Counted from the stretch's first letter, positions 1 through 12,846 are shown. The stretch is 64,000 bases of DNA from Glaciozyma antarctica PI12 (GCA_002917775.1 KZ627156.1:790838-854837), one strand, 5' to 3'. Notes: a model not told the origin generated them from the letters alone. Numbers and translations are program-made.

Positions 1-132
1 GGGGGGGGGGGGGGGGAATGAAGAGGAGAGGATGGGGAGGGGGAGGGAAGATGAACACCGCTCTAGACGACCAACTAATCCTGCGGGAAAACGACTACAA
101 CCCTAAACAACACAACAGCGACGCCCCGCCCG
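1..132. other. Left edge: poly-G tract and SSK1 3' flank
   Basis: Bases 1-16 are an unbroken run of G, followed by purine-rich sequence and then the end of the SSK1 gene. No gene is visible. The G run sits exactly at the window edge, so it may continue to the left. It could be a real homopolymer or a sequencing or assembly artefact. Confidence 0.6.
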
Positions 133-3100
133 CTACGGCTCCACTCCCTTGTTCGAAATGTCCTCGGCCAGCGGGGTGTCATCGAACGAGACCGCTCCAG
201 ATCCGTGCATGACCTGCGCGACGAAAGCGAGAACATCAGCACGATGCGAGAGCTGAGAGTCGTACAGCGCTCGACGTACCTGCCCGAAACTGTCTGCAGC
301 GAAACTGCTCGCCCGACTCTTGCCCAACTGCACCAGGCGCGCTCCCTCGGCGACGACGCTGTCGAGCGAAGGGTCGAGCGCGCGCATAGGCGAGAGCGGC
401 GAAGGACCAGGTCGACCAGGCGGAGAGTGGCTGACAAAGTCGGCGAGCTTGGAATCGACGGCGTCGAGGTCGGTGGGAGGGGGGAGGTGGGGGGGAAGGC
501 CTCCTGCGGCTGCGTCGACTGGGATCGGGGCGACTTCGGAGACGACGGAAGGGACTGCCGCTTTCGAGCTCGATTCGGGAGTGATGACGGGTGTGGGAGA
601 GGTGACCTGGAGAGCTGGGCCGCCGGGGGCTGCGGGCGAGGTGAAGCGTAAGGACGATCCCAAGCTCTTGTGCTCGATGTGGAGGTGCGCTGAGATCACG
701 TCCGCCTTCGAGTCGAGTCCCGCGTTGATCGCCGGTGCAGAGCGCCTGAACGATCCTGCGTTCGAGCTCGCCTCGGAACCTGGGCCGCGCTGCGAGAATC
801 CGCTGAGGTACGCCATCGAACCCCATTCGAGGAGCTTTTGCTGAAGCCAGGGGAGAGAGACGGGCTTGGTGAGGAAGTCGTTGCAGCCGGCGGCGAGAGC
901 GGTAACGCGATCGACTTGAAGGGACGAGGCGGTGAGGGCGACGATAATGACGGGCATGCTGAGGAGAGGAGAGGTGGGGCTGCTGAGCTGCGAGGGTCCT
1001 CCCGAGGTCGACGAGCTGGGAGAAGTGGCGTCCGAGTTGGGGCTGGTGATGAAGGTGCCGACGTTGTTGGCGCGCTCCATTTCGCGAATCTCCCGCGTCG
1101 CCTCGATACCGTCCTTGACGGGGAGCTGGATATCCATCTGCAAAGGAATCTATCAGTGCTTGCGCTGCTTGCCGACGAGGAAAGGACGAACCAGGACGAG
1201 ATGAAAGTTTCCAGCCTTCCACTTCTGAACGGCTTCCTCTCCGTCTTTCGCGACGGCGTACTTGATCCCCTTCTTCTTCATGAACATCGACAAGATCGTC
1301 TGGTTGATGGGGTTATCTAAACGAAGGGCGTTAGCGCGAAAAAGGACGGAGGTGAAAGCAGCGCACCTTCGACGATGAGAACGTTGATCGGAGGAACAAT
1401 CGGCAGGGTCGACTTGCGCGTCAGGTGCCTGCGAATCCTTGGCATCGTGGCGGATCCCGACGGTCGTCGTCCGTAGAACGAAGGAGGCGAAGCTGTGCCA
1501 GGTTGAGCTCGCGGCGCACTCGAGTTGGGCTGCGAGACGGGCGTCCCACTGGGCGATATCGGCGGGCTGACTCCGCTGGCACTACGTCGGGTGACGAAGG
1601 AGGGACTGGGGCCGCTGCCGTTGCGAGGAGAGACGGAGGGACGAATGGAAGCTGTTCGAGAGAGGACCGATTCGGGCGTGGCGTTCTTCGACTCCTCGGG
1701 GCTGACGTCCTCCGAGTTGACCCTCGACTTGGCCGCTGTGATGAAAGAGTCGAGGGTGAGGGCGGGAGTGCCGGCGGGGAGGACGAGAGAATCGGTCGAA
1801 GCCGTCGACGTGTTCGAGACCATCCGTCGTCCTTGCCCGAGACCGATCTCGTGTGGAGCGGCGACGGTGCGAGCAGGGGACTCGCCAATGTAGTCCGGCG
1901 ATTCGTGCAGATCGGCATCTCGCTCCGTCGACCGATTCGTCGCCCGCTCCTTTGCGCTGGCTGTTCGAACCGAGCGCGTCTGAGGCTGGAAGAAGATCGC
2001 AGGTCGCCCATCGGGGCTCTGAATGACCATTCCTTCGCTCGGCGTTGTCCCATCCATTCCTTCCGCGACGCAGGAGAAGTACGAGGCCTGGTCGTTCGAG
2101 ATCTTGCCCAGCGGCGAGGGAGGATGCCCGACGGGGCCGCCAGGGAAGTAGATGGGAGGCGTGCGCGGCTTCGCGCCGAAGTTCCCCTGCTCTCCCTTGC
2201 TCGCGAGCGCGTCTGCGGCTGCCGTGTCGAAATCTTGCTGGTTGGAGAGAGCTGGACTGAGGCGGGGCGTCCAGTACTGGATTCCGGGAGAGGTTGGGGA
2301 GGTGGCGATGGGAGGAAGGGAGGGGTCGACGGCCGGACGCTTGAGCGCGGTCCACAGTGCGGTGATGATTCGACGAGGGCCCGCCGGCTTGGGGATGACG
2401 AGGACGTCGGGGAAGGAAGGGGATCGGCTCGAGGCGAGGGCGTCCTGAACGATCTTCTTAATCGCCTTGTAGTGCGTGAGGCTGGCAAAGTGGATGATGA
2501 CGGAGTTCGCGCCGGCGAGGGGAACTTGGTGGATCTGGCGAACGTGCGGGCTCGACCTTGTGCGACGGCTCGAGAGCTGAGGTCGCTTGCTCATCAGCGT
2601 CGGTGCGTAGTGGAGAGGCGGAGCTCGGAGGGCCATTCGTCATTCGTCGAAGGGTGGGGACGTCGTCGTCGATAATGATAAGGTTGGAGGTTGGTTCAGC
2701 AGCTCCGCCGTTCGAGGATCCCGGCGAAGGAAGGTCGGCGGTGCTCTTGAGCGGCGAGTTGGTAGGCTCGTTCGCGGCAGGCGTGCTGGGAGACCCGGCT
2801 TCCACGCTCCCGCCAAAGCCAGAGTCGAACCTCGCTCCTCCTTCCCTCCAGCCCTTCCCTCCTTCGTCCTGCGCAGACCCCGGTGCTAATCCCGTCGGGC
2901 TCGGGTCGCTCTGGCCGTCGAGAGGGACGTGCGAGACGTCCATTCCCCAGCCGGCGAGGTACGTCGTGAGGTGCTTCGCAAACGTGCTCTGCTCTCCAGC
3001 GTGCACGGCAACACGCGTTCCCCTGAGTTCCGCGACGGAGAACTTCTTGAGCTCGTCCATCGACGGCTCGTGTCCGACGGCGCCGAGAGTCGCTCGCTGG

Positions 3101-5125
3101 CGTCCCAGCCGGGTCGAGGGATCGTCTTCCTCGACGGGCGGTCGTGCGCCTGGAAGTACTCCGCTGACGATCCACGATTGAGTGCCGACTTCGGCGGGAC
3201 CAGCACTGATCTGTAGGTCGAGTTGCGCGAAGAGGGATTTGGCTGAGGAGGTGGAGAAAGCGGGCGAAGGGAGCGAGGGAGGGGGAGTGTCGGAATCGTA
3301 GGAGGCGGTGGCGGTGGCGGAGAAAGTGTGGAGAACTTCGAGGGAGACAGTCCACCACTCCTGAAGCGATCGTCGAGTGGGAATGGCCGTATCCTCGGAT
3401 CCGAAGGACGCCTCGGGAGTCGGGACTGAGGGCGCCTGAGCAACCGCTGCTAGGAAGCGAACTTCGACCGTCGCGCCTGGCGCGGCATCTGCGAGGATGT
3501 GGTGGAGGATCTAAAAGCTTTCGTCAGCTTCGTCGTCTCGAACGGAGGGGCGAAGGAGACATACCCATACGAGTACGACGCCCCAAGCACGCTCGTCGGC
3601 CCTCACTAGTAACTCCCTCGAAGCGGTGTCCTTTTCCATCTCATGCGTCTCCAGCGTCTGTACGTTCTCCCCACCAGGCGTCGAGACCGGACTCGGAGAG
3701 CTCCCTGCCCCCACCTGCCCAATGACCAACTCCACACCCCTCGACCCCGCGTCCGCCGCCAAGACATCCGCTACGCCCTGAAGCAGAGCCGCGAAGTCAA
3801 AGACTTTGTCCTCTTCGTCGCCCTCCTCCACCTCCTGCGAGGGTGGCGATCCTTCTCCGCCTGCCTCTCCGATCCATTCGAAGCCTCGGAAGAGACGCCA
3901 GATAGCGGCTGCACTGACGGCGGGTACGGAGATGGTGCTTGGTGCGTGAAGCTCGTGAGAGTAGGCGGAGGTGACGGGGAGGTTGCCGCCGAGGGAAGGG
4001 AAGGAGGAGTTGGAGGTACTGCTGGAGGAGCTGATGCTTGCTTGGTCCGAGGCGGTGTGAGCGTTCGAATTAACGCTTGCGCGTCTGCTGATGGGGTTGA
4101 AGGCGGATACGAAGGAGGGGAGAGGGAGGGGAGGGGAGAAAAGGTGGGCGGGGCCGAGTTGTGCGAGGAGGAGGAGGGCGGGAGGTAAGAGAGTCGCGAC
4201 GAGTGAGAGAGGATGTTCGATGGGAGGTCGGGAAGCCTGGGCGGAGGGCGAGAGTGGATCCCCGACAGGCTGGTGTACGCCCAACGGACTTGGGAGAGAC
4301 GGCGTCGTCCCAGACGCGTGCGAGCCGTCCCCCTGCTGTACCGTACGCTCGCTCGCAATACTCCCACGCTTCCCCATCTTGACACTCCCGATAGTCCCCT
4401 GCGAATGGAACGTTGCCGGACGAGGTCCTCCCACAAACACGCCGTCCATCGGGTCACGCTCTCTCGAAGAGCCTGCTGAAGACCCCGGCGAGCGCTCTCC
4501 TGTTCCGATCGCCGGCGACAACTGGGGAGAGAGTGGCGGGGAGGTGCTGGATGCGTCGGTCGTCGCTCTCCGACGGAAGCTAGGCCGGAACTTCTTTCGC
4601 AAGCTCGAGCTCGACGTTGAGGCGCCGGGAAGGTTGAGGTGTAGGGAGGAGGCGGGGAGAGGAGGACGAGTCGTAGGTAGAGCACTGCTGCCTTCTCCTG
4701 GACTGGAGACGCTCCGCGGGAGAAAGGGGCGTGATGGGGCGGAGGAGGAGGAAGAGGGTTGGCGGAAGGAGGAGATGAACCGGAGGAGGAGCGAGGTGCC
4801 GGGAGTTGCGTGGGGAGGGTGACTCGAGTCGAGAGGTACAGTAGCTGCTGCCTAGCCGTTAGCGCTCCTCCACCGATCCGTGCCCTGCCAGTTGCTCACC
4901 AGAGGAGGTTCTACTTGAGGGCCTCTTCCTGCCGTCGCCTGGCCTGCTCGACTCGGGAGTCACGGTCCCTAGACTACTACCGCCGCCTAGGCTGTCGTCC
5001 ACCACATCCTCCAAGCTCGCGCTGCCTGTGCTTCCGCTGGACCGCGATCGTTGGGAGTTCAGCGACGCGGCGCTACGTCTTCTTGACACGCGAGAGGAGG
5101 GAATCGAAAGGCTCTCGGCAGCCAT
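133..5125 (-). CDS. SSK1: SSK1-type response regulator of the HOG pathway (frame broken by a 7-bp duplication)
   Basis: Response regulator that receives phosphate from the HPt protein Ypd1 and controls the Ssk2/22 MAPKKK in the HOG osmostress pathway. The C-terminal receiver domain shows the acidic pocket (VLIVED), the phospho-acceptor Asp in VLMDIQLPVKDG, the ALTAS Ser/Thr site and the FLTKP lysine. The long Ser/Pro-rich N-terminus includes a conserved IIIDDDV segment. The start is the ATG at 5125; an upstream in-frame GTG was not used. Introns fit at 4848-4899, 3511-3564, 1317-1366 and 1138-1191. The exons sum to 4783 nt, which is not a multiple of three. A tandem 7-bp repeat at 2634-2647 accounts exactly for the shift; without one copy the protein would be 1591 residues. 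Cryptococcus Ssk1 is also long. Family identity is clear. Whether the gene works in this strain is not. Confidence 0.93.
2634..2647. repeat. 7-bp tandem duplication inside SSK1
   Basis: The unit cattcgt occurs twice head to tail (2634-2640 and 2641-2647). On the coding strand this is acgaatg twice, directly after the codons for the conserved DDDVPTLRR segment. It moves the frame by one base, and the reading frame downstream is otherwise open and conserved. Confidence 0.95.
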
Positions 5126-5547
5126 GCCACCGGCCGAGAGTATTGGCGGAGCGAGGCGTTCGTGCTGGTGGATAAAGGGGGAGGAGATTGGGACAGAGCG
5201 GGCGGGCGATGGGGAAGAGGGCAACCCCACTAGGCGGAGGACAGCAGGCCTGCCTGCCTAAGATATCCCTCTGCGGCAGCCCTGGCTTCGTCTTCCCCAA
5301 ACCGTCTTCCCTCTCCTTCTCCTGTGGACTAATCGATGGCCTGCATTCTCTCGAAAGGCCTCTCTCTCTGACCCTGGGAGCCTCGCGAGAACCGACGAAA
5401 GCGTCGCAGCGAACGCGGCGTTGCGAAGCCTCCAGTTTCGCCACCTCGCAACGACGACGAGAGCTTGCGAAGAATCGGCTGAAGCGCTAAGATACTAGCG
5501 AGGTTGCAAAGTATGACAAGCGAGGGGAGAGGAAGAACGAAACGGAT
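5126..5547. other. SSK1 upstream region and RAD16 3' flank
   Basis: About 420 bp between the SSK1 start and the RAD16 stop, both on the minus strand. It must hold the SSK1 promoter and 5' leader and the RAD16 3' end. No coding exon or known motif was recognised. Confidence 0.5.
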
Positions 5548-8500
5548 CTATAACGAGAACAGGAATCGCAAGTCCTCTGCGCGAACAAACGGTCACTGCC
5601 AGTCCGAGGATGGAGAGGAAGGAATGCGCACCAGGAGTAAGCTGCACAGAAAGAGGAGAGAGAGAATCAGCAGCTATCCCAACTTGATAGCTCGAACATC
5701 ACTCACCCTCCCCATAGCCTGATCGTCGTCGCCAAGTGCTGAAGCAGCGAGGTTCTCCTTCTTGCGCTGGAGCTCAAGGATACGAGACTCGATGCTGTTC
5801 TCGATGATAAAGCGAGTCACGACGACAGGTCGATCTAGAGCGGCAGAGAAAGTCAGCGAGAAGAACGAGCCACGAAGTGAGCTTCGCAGCTCACGCTGAC
5901 CGATTCGGTGGATTCCTGCGAGCGGCGAAAGGTTAGGATGCCACCCGCAGCGACGTTGTACGAGTACTCACGGTCCATGGCCTGTAGCTCGACAGCGGGA
6001 TTCCTGTGAAAAGGCTCAGCTTCCGACTTGCGTGAAACGCGACAGATCAGGACGCACCACCAGGGATCGAGGATGAAGACGCGCGAAGCTTCGGTCAAGT
6101 TAAGGCCGATTCCCCCGGCCTTCAGCGATATGAGAAAGATTACGACTTCGGGAGTGTTGGTGAAGTACTGGATGATGCGATCGCGCGCCGTCGGGGTCAT
6201 GTTCCCTTGCAGCCGCACGAACTTGAAGCCGCCAAGTTGAAGACGACGGGCAACGAGATCGCTGCGAGAAGAAAGGTCAGCTGCCGTCCTCCGCGAAAAA
6301 CGGATTGAGAACACTCACAGCATGGTCGTGAACTGCGAGAAGACGAGCGATTTGAGCGTGTGGTCCTCGGTCTTGAGCTTGCTGAGCTCCTCGATACTGC
6401 GAGCAACGTCAGCTTCGAGCCACAGAGCACGAGAAGATCGAGGGAGAACGCACAGCGCTTCGATCTTGGTGGAAGTCTGCATCTTCGACGGGTCGATCCT
6501 CGCGAGAATTCCCTGACGTCCAGTCGTATCCTGCTCGAGAGCATCCTGGCTGAGGTCGATAGTGATGGGAGTTCGGCAGGTCGGGCATTCGGGGAACTGT
6601 GCGATGGCGGTCTCCATGTACTGGCGAATGCACTCGCGCTAAAGTCAAAGTCAGCGCGAGACTCGAGGGCTCTGAAGAGGAGATGCGTACGCAAAAGATG
6701 TGCTTGCACGACGCGGTCCTTACGGCATCCTCCGCTTCGTCGAGGCAGAGGCGGCACGTCAAGATGTCGAGCGGCTTGTCTCCTGGAGCGTGATCGACAG
6801 GCATGGCGGTCTTCGAGTTGAGGACGAGGGAAGGGTGATCGGCGAGCTGCCTCATGCGAGTGATCAGGGTGAAGCTGTACGACGGCTGATCAGCAGGAGT
6901 TGGAGCGAGCGTCGATAGCGTGCGAAGACGAACATGTTGCTGTAGTTGTTCAAAATCGTATCCTCGCTGGCGTACGTGTTGAACTTGCGCTTGACGTCCT
7001 GGAATAGTGACTTGTAGAGCTGCGGAACGTAGCGTAAGCAGCCGAACGGCACTAAGGAACAGACGTGGACGAACCTCCTCCTCCGATTCCGTAAAGTAGT
7101 CGCGCCGAACGTTGACCACCCTCGGAGGCAGCCCCATGTCATCAGCACGCTCGACCTTCGTCCTCCTCAACATCGTGCGCTCGAGCAAGGAGGTGAGCTT
7201 CCCGAAAGCCGTCTTGCCCTCGTCGCTGTTGGAGCCTCCATACTGAATCGGCTGCGAAGCAGAATGGAGGTTAGCTCAACGCCACGACCGAATCTCGCAT
7301 GCGAAAGCTTGCCTTCAGAACGTCGTTGTTCCAGTAGCAGACGTGCTGTGCGAAGCGGTGGATTCAGTATGGTGCGCGAGCGAGAGCCGAAACGCAAACG
7401 ACGAACCTGCATGCCCGAATGCCTGCATTCGGAGCAGGGTCCCTTGTGACTGAGCCAGTGGAGACTCTTGCAGTCGCACTGCTTGCAGAAATAGTACGAG
7501 AATGGGTCGGCGCCGATGAAGCGGATGAGCGAGTAGAGCTCGCCAACGCGGTTTTGAAGGGGAGTTCCTGCGCAGACGTCGAACGTCAGCGTTCTGCGCG
7601 AGCGCAACAAGCTGTCGACACGCACCCGAGAGACACCAGCGGAACTTGGCCCTGAGCGCGAAGGCAGCTTTGGCGGTGTTGCTCCCACGGTCCTTGATGT
7701 TGTGCGCCTCGTCGAGAATAACACGGTGCCTAAGCGTGAACGTCAGCGAGGAGAATCACGAGGAAGTGGCGCTCTACTGACCACTTGATCTTGTGAATGA
7801 TCGAGTCCTCCTTCATGAGAATGCCCTTTTTCTGGAAGCCCTTGTTCTCGCGACGGAAGCTCGACTCCATGACAGCGTCTGCAGGATTCGGAGGTGAGTC
7901 GCCAGTACCGAAGAAAGACGCGAGAGAGCAGCGTACAGGTCGTGAGCACGACGTCAAATTTCTCGAGCTCCTTGACGTTGTCAATCCTGCTGGCGCCGTG
8001 GAACTCGTGAACCTGCGAAGCGTGCCAGTCAGCGACGTTATCACCAGAATTACAGGTCTAAAGACGCACCTTGAAGCCCTTCGTGAACTTGGCGATCTCG
8101 TTCCGCCACTGGACCATCGCAACGGTCGGAGTGAGGACGAGCGTGCACTTCTTCTCGCCCTGTTTATGATCCGAGAGGATGAGAGCGATCGTCTGAATCG
8201 TCTTTCCCATACCCATTCTGCACAATCAGGCTCGTCAGCAATCGAGATCGCGAACGATTGAAGGCGGGAAGACGCACTCGTCCGCCAGCATTCCTCCGCC
8301 GAAAGGTCCCGCCTCCTGCTTGACCATCCAGTCGAGTCCCTCGCGCTGGAAAGGGAGAAGCGTCTGCGTGAGGCCGTCGGGCTGCTTGGCGAGAGTAGGG
8401 ATGCTGCGAGGGAGAGCTTCGAGTTGTTCCCAGCAGTCCTCGAGCTCGGGATGGTTGGCCTTGAGCATGACTTGCGTCTTGTCGAACTGCGCGGAACGAG

Positions 8501-9487
8501 CATCAGTCGCAGATAAAATGAGCAGTCGAGAACGAAACGAACCTTGCTCATCTTCTTCATCTTGGCCTTGAGGTCCCTGGGGATGACGGCGCCCTTGCGC
8601 GGGGGGTTCTTGAGTGTAGTCTTGCCCCACTTCCCGTTCGACATTCCCGCATCAGCTCCCTCTCCTCCCTCGCCGTCGTCCGAACTATCCCCCTCGTCGT
8701 CCTCCGCCAACCACGCAGGCATCTCGACGTCCGATCCAGGCGCCGAAGGAGCGAGCGCTGATCCCTCGCTATCCTCCAGCTCGACGACGACCTTCTTCCC
8801 CTTCCCCTTCGCACTCGCTCCCTTCTTCGCTCGGCCTTGGACGACGACAGCGAAGGTCGCAGGACTCGACGTTCCCGACCTCTTCGCCTCGCGAACCGTC
8901 GCCTTCTTCCCGAGCTCCTTTGCCAACGAACGGATCTGCTTGACGTCCTCCTCGCTCTCCTCATCGATACCATCGTCCCCGTACTCCATCGAATCGTCGT
9001 CGCTCTCCCTCGCAACCGCCTTCCCCTTGCCCTTCGCGTCCTTCTTTTTGAGAGTCGAAGCTGAGCCAGGCATCTCGATGATCTGGATGTCGTCGTCGTC
9101 CGAGTCGTTGGGAGCTGAGAGGTCGGAGGAGAGTTCGAGCGTGGGGAGGGGCAGAGAGAGCTTCTTCGAAGCGGCGGTGGCGGCAGAGCGGCGTGGTGTC
9201 GAACGCGAGCTGGGATGACCAGGAGAGTTTAGCTGGTGCACGCAGGCAGGGCGCGGCGCAGGGAGAGGATAGCCATAGGAGTAGAGGACTTACCCAGCAG
9301 CAACTACAGGCTCTTCCTCAGAGTCGTCCTCGTCCACAGCGGTCATCTCCCCGTCCTTCCCGTCCTTCCTGGCGGTCTCAGCGCCGAGAACGGAGGTGGT
9401 GGCTGTCGAAGGAGTGGCGGCACCAGATCGGAAGTCTTCAGGCGTGTCGATCTCGTCGTCCGAGTCGGGGATGACGCTGCGTGGCAT
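5548..9487 (-). CDS. RAD16: RAD16-type SNF2 ATPase with embedded RING finger
   Basis: SNF2-family ATPase and ubiquitin ligase subunit of the Rad7-Rad16 complex, used in nucleotide excision repair of non-transcribed DNA. The order of parts is typical: an acidic Ser-rich N-terminus, the helicase start ([14 protein letters not shown]), Walker A (GMGKT), DEAH box ([11 protein letters not shown]), [12 protein letters not shown], a RING finger ([21 protein letters not shown]) between the helicase halves, then [21 protein letters not shown] and MDRIHRIGQ. The last exons give the family ending LTPEDLRFLF and stop at 5548. The start is the ATG at 9487. The gene is cut into about twenty exons, one of only 21 nt (5895-5915) encoding the IHRIGQ region. 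No lesion was seen. Confidence 0.95.
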
Positions 9488-9770
9488 TGAGAAGAGCGCT
9501 GGGGAAGTGGGAGGGGGAGAGGGGATTGCTCTGAGATCGGTGAACGAGAGTCCGATTGGCGTGGTCGTCGGGCGTGTCCTGCGAGGCTGGCTGCTAGGGC
9601 GTTCTTGCCGTTCCTTGAAAGAAAGCACAGGAGCGGTTGGGCGAGAGGGAGCAGAGAAGAAGAAAGAGAGACGGCCCAAGTCTTATTTTTACCTCAATTA
9701 ATCACGTCGCGACTCGCTCTCCTTGGGATGTTTGCCCTTCTCTGCTCTCGCGACTGCAAGTTCCGAATTT

Positions 9771-11817
9771 CTAATGCGATTCCAGCAAGCCTTGACAGCA
9801 AGCTTCAATATCGACCACCTCCTTCGGCGCGTCAACGCTCAGAACGACATAGTCATCCTCCCTTACCAGCACCTCATCCTCCACCCGCACGCTCAGGTTG
9901 TGGAACGCGGTGGGGAAACCAGAGTATGCAGGTACACACAACCCCGGCTCAATCGTCTGCGGAGCGCTACAGAGTCAGTCGAGGTCGCCGACGGGAAGGA
10001 AGAGTCGACGCACTATCACCATTCCGTTTTGAATCCTGCGACGAGGAGGGCAAGAGTCAGCGAGAGCTCGAAGGACTGATTGGAAGGAAGCTTACTTCTC
10101 GTGCCGACCAAAGGTGGGCGTATCGTGCAAGTCGATCCCCAGCGGATGACCGACGAAATGCGGGTACAGCGTTCGCTCCATCTCCCCACCTCTGATGTTG
10201 AACCCCAAGTCCTTCAGCTCCACCTTCATCAACTCGCAGCTCTTTCGATGAAGGTCATCCAGACTCATCCCCTGCGTCACCGTACACAGCTTGATGCACT
10301 CCTTCTCGACCCTCAAAACCGCCTCGTACAAATCCCTCTGCGGCGTCGAGAACGTCCCGCTGACAGGGAACGTCCGAGTAATGTCCGAAGCATAGCCTCC
10401 CCATTCGCAGCCCGCATCGAGGAGAACGAGGTCGCCGGAATGGAGAGGGAGGAGGTTCTTGGTGTAGTGAATCGTGAGGGCGGACGCGCCCGAGGCGCAG
10501 ACGGGGACGTAGGCGAGGCGAGGAGATCCGGCGAGAGAGGTGAGGTATTCAAAGTGAGAGACGATGGAGGATTCGGTGAGTTCGGTGAGTCGAGGTGGGT
10601 TCTGCGAATCTCATGACCTGCGTTGAAACTCGGTGAGCGGCGAGCAAAGCGAATAGATGGAGCTGCGAACCTTCGCATGAGCTGCTGAGCTGATATCGGC
10701 CGCGCGACGCATGACCTTGATCTCCGCTGCGCTCTTTATGAGCCTGAGCTTCTCGACCTCCGTTCCCGCACTCCGAATCGGCCTCCCCTTCTCGCCAGAG
10801 AGGATCGCAGCGACGTGCTCGAAATCGCCGTTTGTGCTGCCGTTCGGGACAAGGTAGTCGAATACGGAGCGCTTTGCTGGACGTTGACGAACGCGGGAAG
10901 AGGAGGCGACACCAGGGAGGTCGACATAGATGGGGCAATCGGATGAGGACGCGGCGAAGATGGACTTTAGTCGGCTTCCTAATAGCGAGATGTCGGTGGC
11001 CTTGAAAGAGAATTAGCTTGCCGCTACGAACGGAACACTCGGATCGAAGGGAGACGCACGTCGTCTGCTCCAAACACATCAACAGCTCCCTCGCGACCGG
11101 AGCGAGGACCATGCCACATCTCGTCGTTGATGTCTTTGCTGGGGCAGAACATCGTCATCTTGTAGCCACGCATCGTGCTGATCTTCTCTACATTAGCCAA
11201 AGCGAGTCAGTGAGGTTCCTGGACGCGCTGGTGGGACCTTACCCAGCACCAGGACTGAATCGGGCTCCTCCCATCCCGTGAGGTACCAGAGGTTGGACGC
11301 CTGCCTGAACTTGTAGCTGTACAGATACATACCGCGTCAGCTCTATTCCCTTCGCTCCCCAGCTGTCCAACCTATCGCATCCCAGCTGCGAGCTCCTAAT
11401 CGCTCGGCGAACGCCGGCACGCGAGCAGCTCCCAACGCTCTACCCCGAGCTCTTCGACGCGTGCACTTACAAGATCGCTCCACTGAGGTACTTGAGCCTC
11501 CCACCCGCTATCACCACCACCGAGCCCTCCTCCAGCCCGTCCATCAGCGCCTTCCGCCGACCCTCATACTCCTCCGCCGAGATCCCAGCCGTCAGCTCTC
11601 CCGACGCGAGCAAATGCGGATGCGTGCTAGGGAGAGGTTGCCCGTATCCCGGTGCGACGAATGGAGGTCTTGGGGCGGAACTAGAGGCGGGGAAAAGGGG
11701 TGAGGAAGCGCCGGAAGAGTAGCGAGATCGCGAGGCGGGGGAGAGACGGAGTCGGGCGATCCGGCTGGCGAGTCGCTTCGTGAGGGAGATGGCCTGGTGC
11801 TGGGCGATGGCCTGCAT
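9771..11817 (-). CDS. ICP55: Mitochondrial Xaa-Pro aminopeptidase, ICP55-like
   Basis: Metallo-aminopeptidase P of the M24 family. ICP55 trims one N-terminal residue from mitochondrial proteins after the processing peptidase, stabilising them. The ATG at 11817 opens a basic, Arg/Ser-rich, acid-free presequence of about 35 residues, as expected for import. The N-terminal domain follows (YLSGAIFYKFRQASNLWYLT). All five metal ligands of the family are visible: Asp in LLDAG, Asp in SDITRTFP, His in GHPLGIDLHD, Glu in IEPG and Glu in VEDEV. The ORF ends at 9771. The first intron is longer than most here (about 155 nt). It is divergent from TAD2, with 136 bp between the start codons. Confidence 0.93.
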
Positions 11818-11953
11818 CGTTCTGGCGGAGGATCTGGCGCGGAGAGCTGTTGAGGCGTGGTGGTAGGAGGTCGAAGAAGAGTGCGGGCAGGTCAAGTTTG
11901 TATTTCAGGCCACCTCTCCTCCTCCTCCACCTCTCTCGAAGCTGCAGTTCGAG

Positions 11954-12846
11954 ATGAACAACCTTATGATTCCTCTGGACGAGCAGTCGGAGTCAGACCT
12001 CCGCTGGATGGACGAAGCCGTAATCATGGTCAGTCTCCCTCCTTCTCCTCCCTCCTGCTTGCTCACGTCTCCCCAGGCCGAAGAAGCCATCACCGCCGCC
12101 GAGATCCCCGTAGGCTGTGTCCTAGTGCACAACAACATCATCGTCGCGCGCGGCAGGAACCGCACGAACGAGGGGCGCAACGCCACCCTTCACGCCGAAT
12201 TCGACGCCCTCCGACACCTCCTCCCCGACCGAACACACGCCCTTACCCCCAGTCTCGTTCGGCCTTTTACGCCGCAGGATCGAGGAGAAGGAGAGGATCC
12301 GGCTGCGGCGCGCATTGAGGGCGAGGAGCGGACACGGGAGCTGGAGAGGGAGAAGGCGCGAAAGGTGTGGGATACACCGTTGAAGGGGGTCACGCTGTAC
12401 GTGACAGTGGAGCCATGTATCATGTGCGCGAGCGCGATGAGGCAGGTTGGGATAGAGAAGGTCGTTTACGGATGCGCCAACGACCGGTTCGGAGGGTGCG
12501 GCGGCGTGCAGTCCATTCATAGCGAGTGAGTGCTGCGTTCTGTGCAGCTTAAGAGAGTGCTGACGCCTACACTCCTCAGTCCACGCTTGCTTTACTCCCC
12601 GCCATACCTTGCTGTTGGTGGATACCGGAGGGAGGAGGCCATCATGCTTCTCCGGCGCTTCTACGTCTCTGAGAATGTGAACGGTTCGTCCTCTTCTCTC
12701 CTCGCTAAGCATAACGCAGCTGACAGCCTCCGGTAGCGCCAAAACCTAAAAAGAAGACCAATCGCGTTCTCAAACACGACATTCCCGACGTCCCCTCTTC
12801 CACAACATCGTCGACATCCCTCAACCTCATGGGAGACGGACCGTGA
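11954..12846 (+). CDS. TAD2: tRNA-specific adenosine deaminase subunit Tad2
   Basis: Catalytic subunit of the Tad2-Tad3 enzyme that converts adenosine 34 to inosine in the tRNA wobble position. The zinc site is complete: HAE (LHAEFDAL) with the catalytic Glu, and PCxxC (EPCIMCASAM). The C-terminal part (DPRLLYSPPYLAVGGYRREE) is also conserved. Three introns fit (12029-12076, 12526-12579, 12684-12736), giving exactly 245 residues. The first intron is 48 nt and stop-free, so its retention would keep the frame. The segment between HAE and PCxxC is enlarged and charged. It runs convergently with CGI121, another tRNA modification gene. Confidence 0.96.

Noticed and set aside
1425-2675. 416-codon plus-strand ORF
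   Set aside because: Antisense to SSK1, whose own frame carries conserved blocks; the composition is a shadow.
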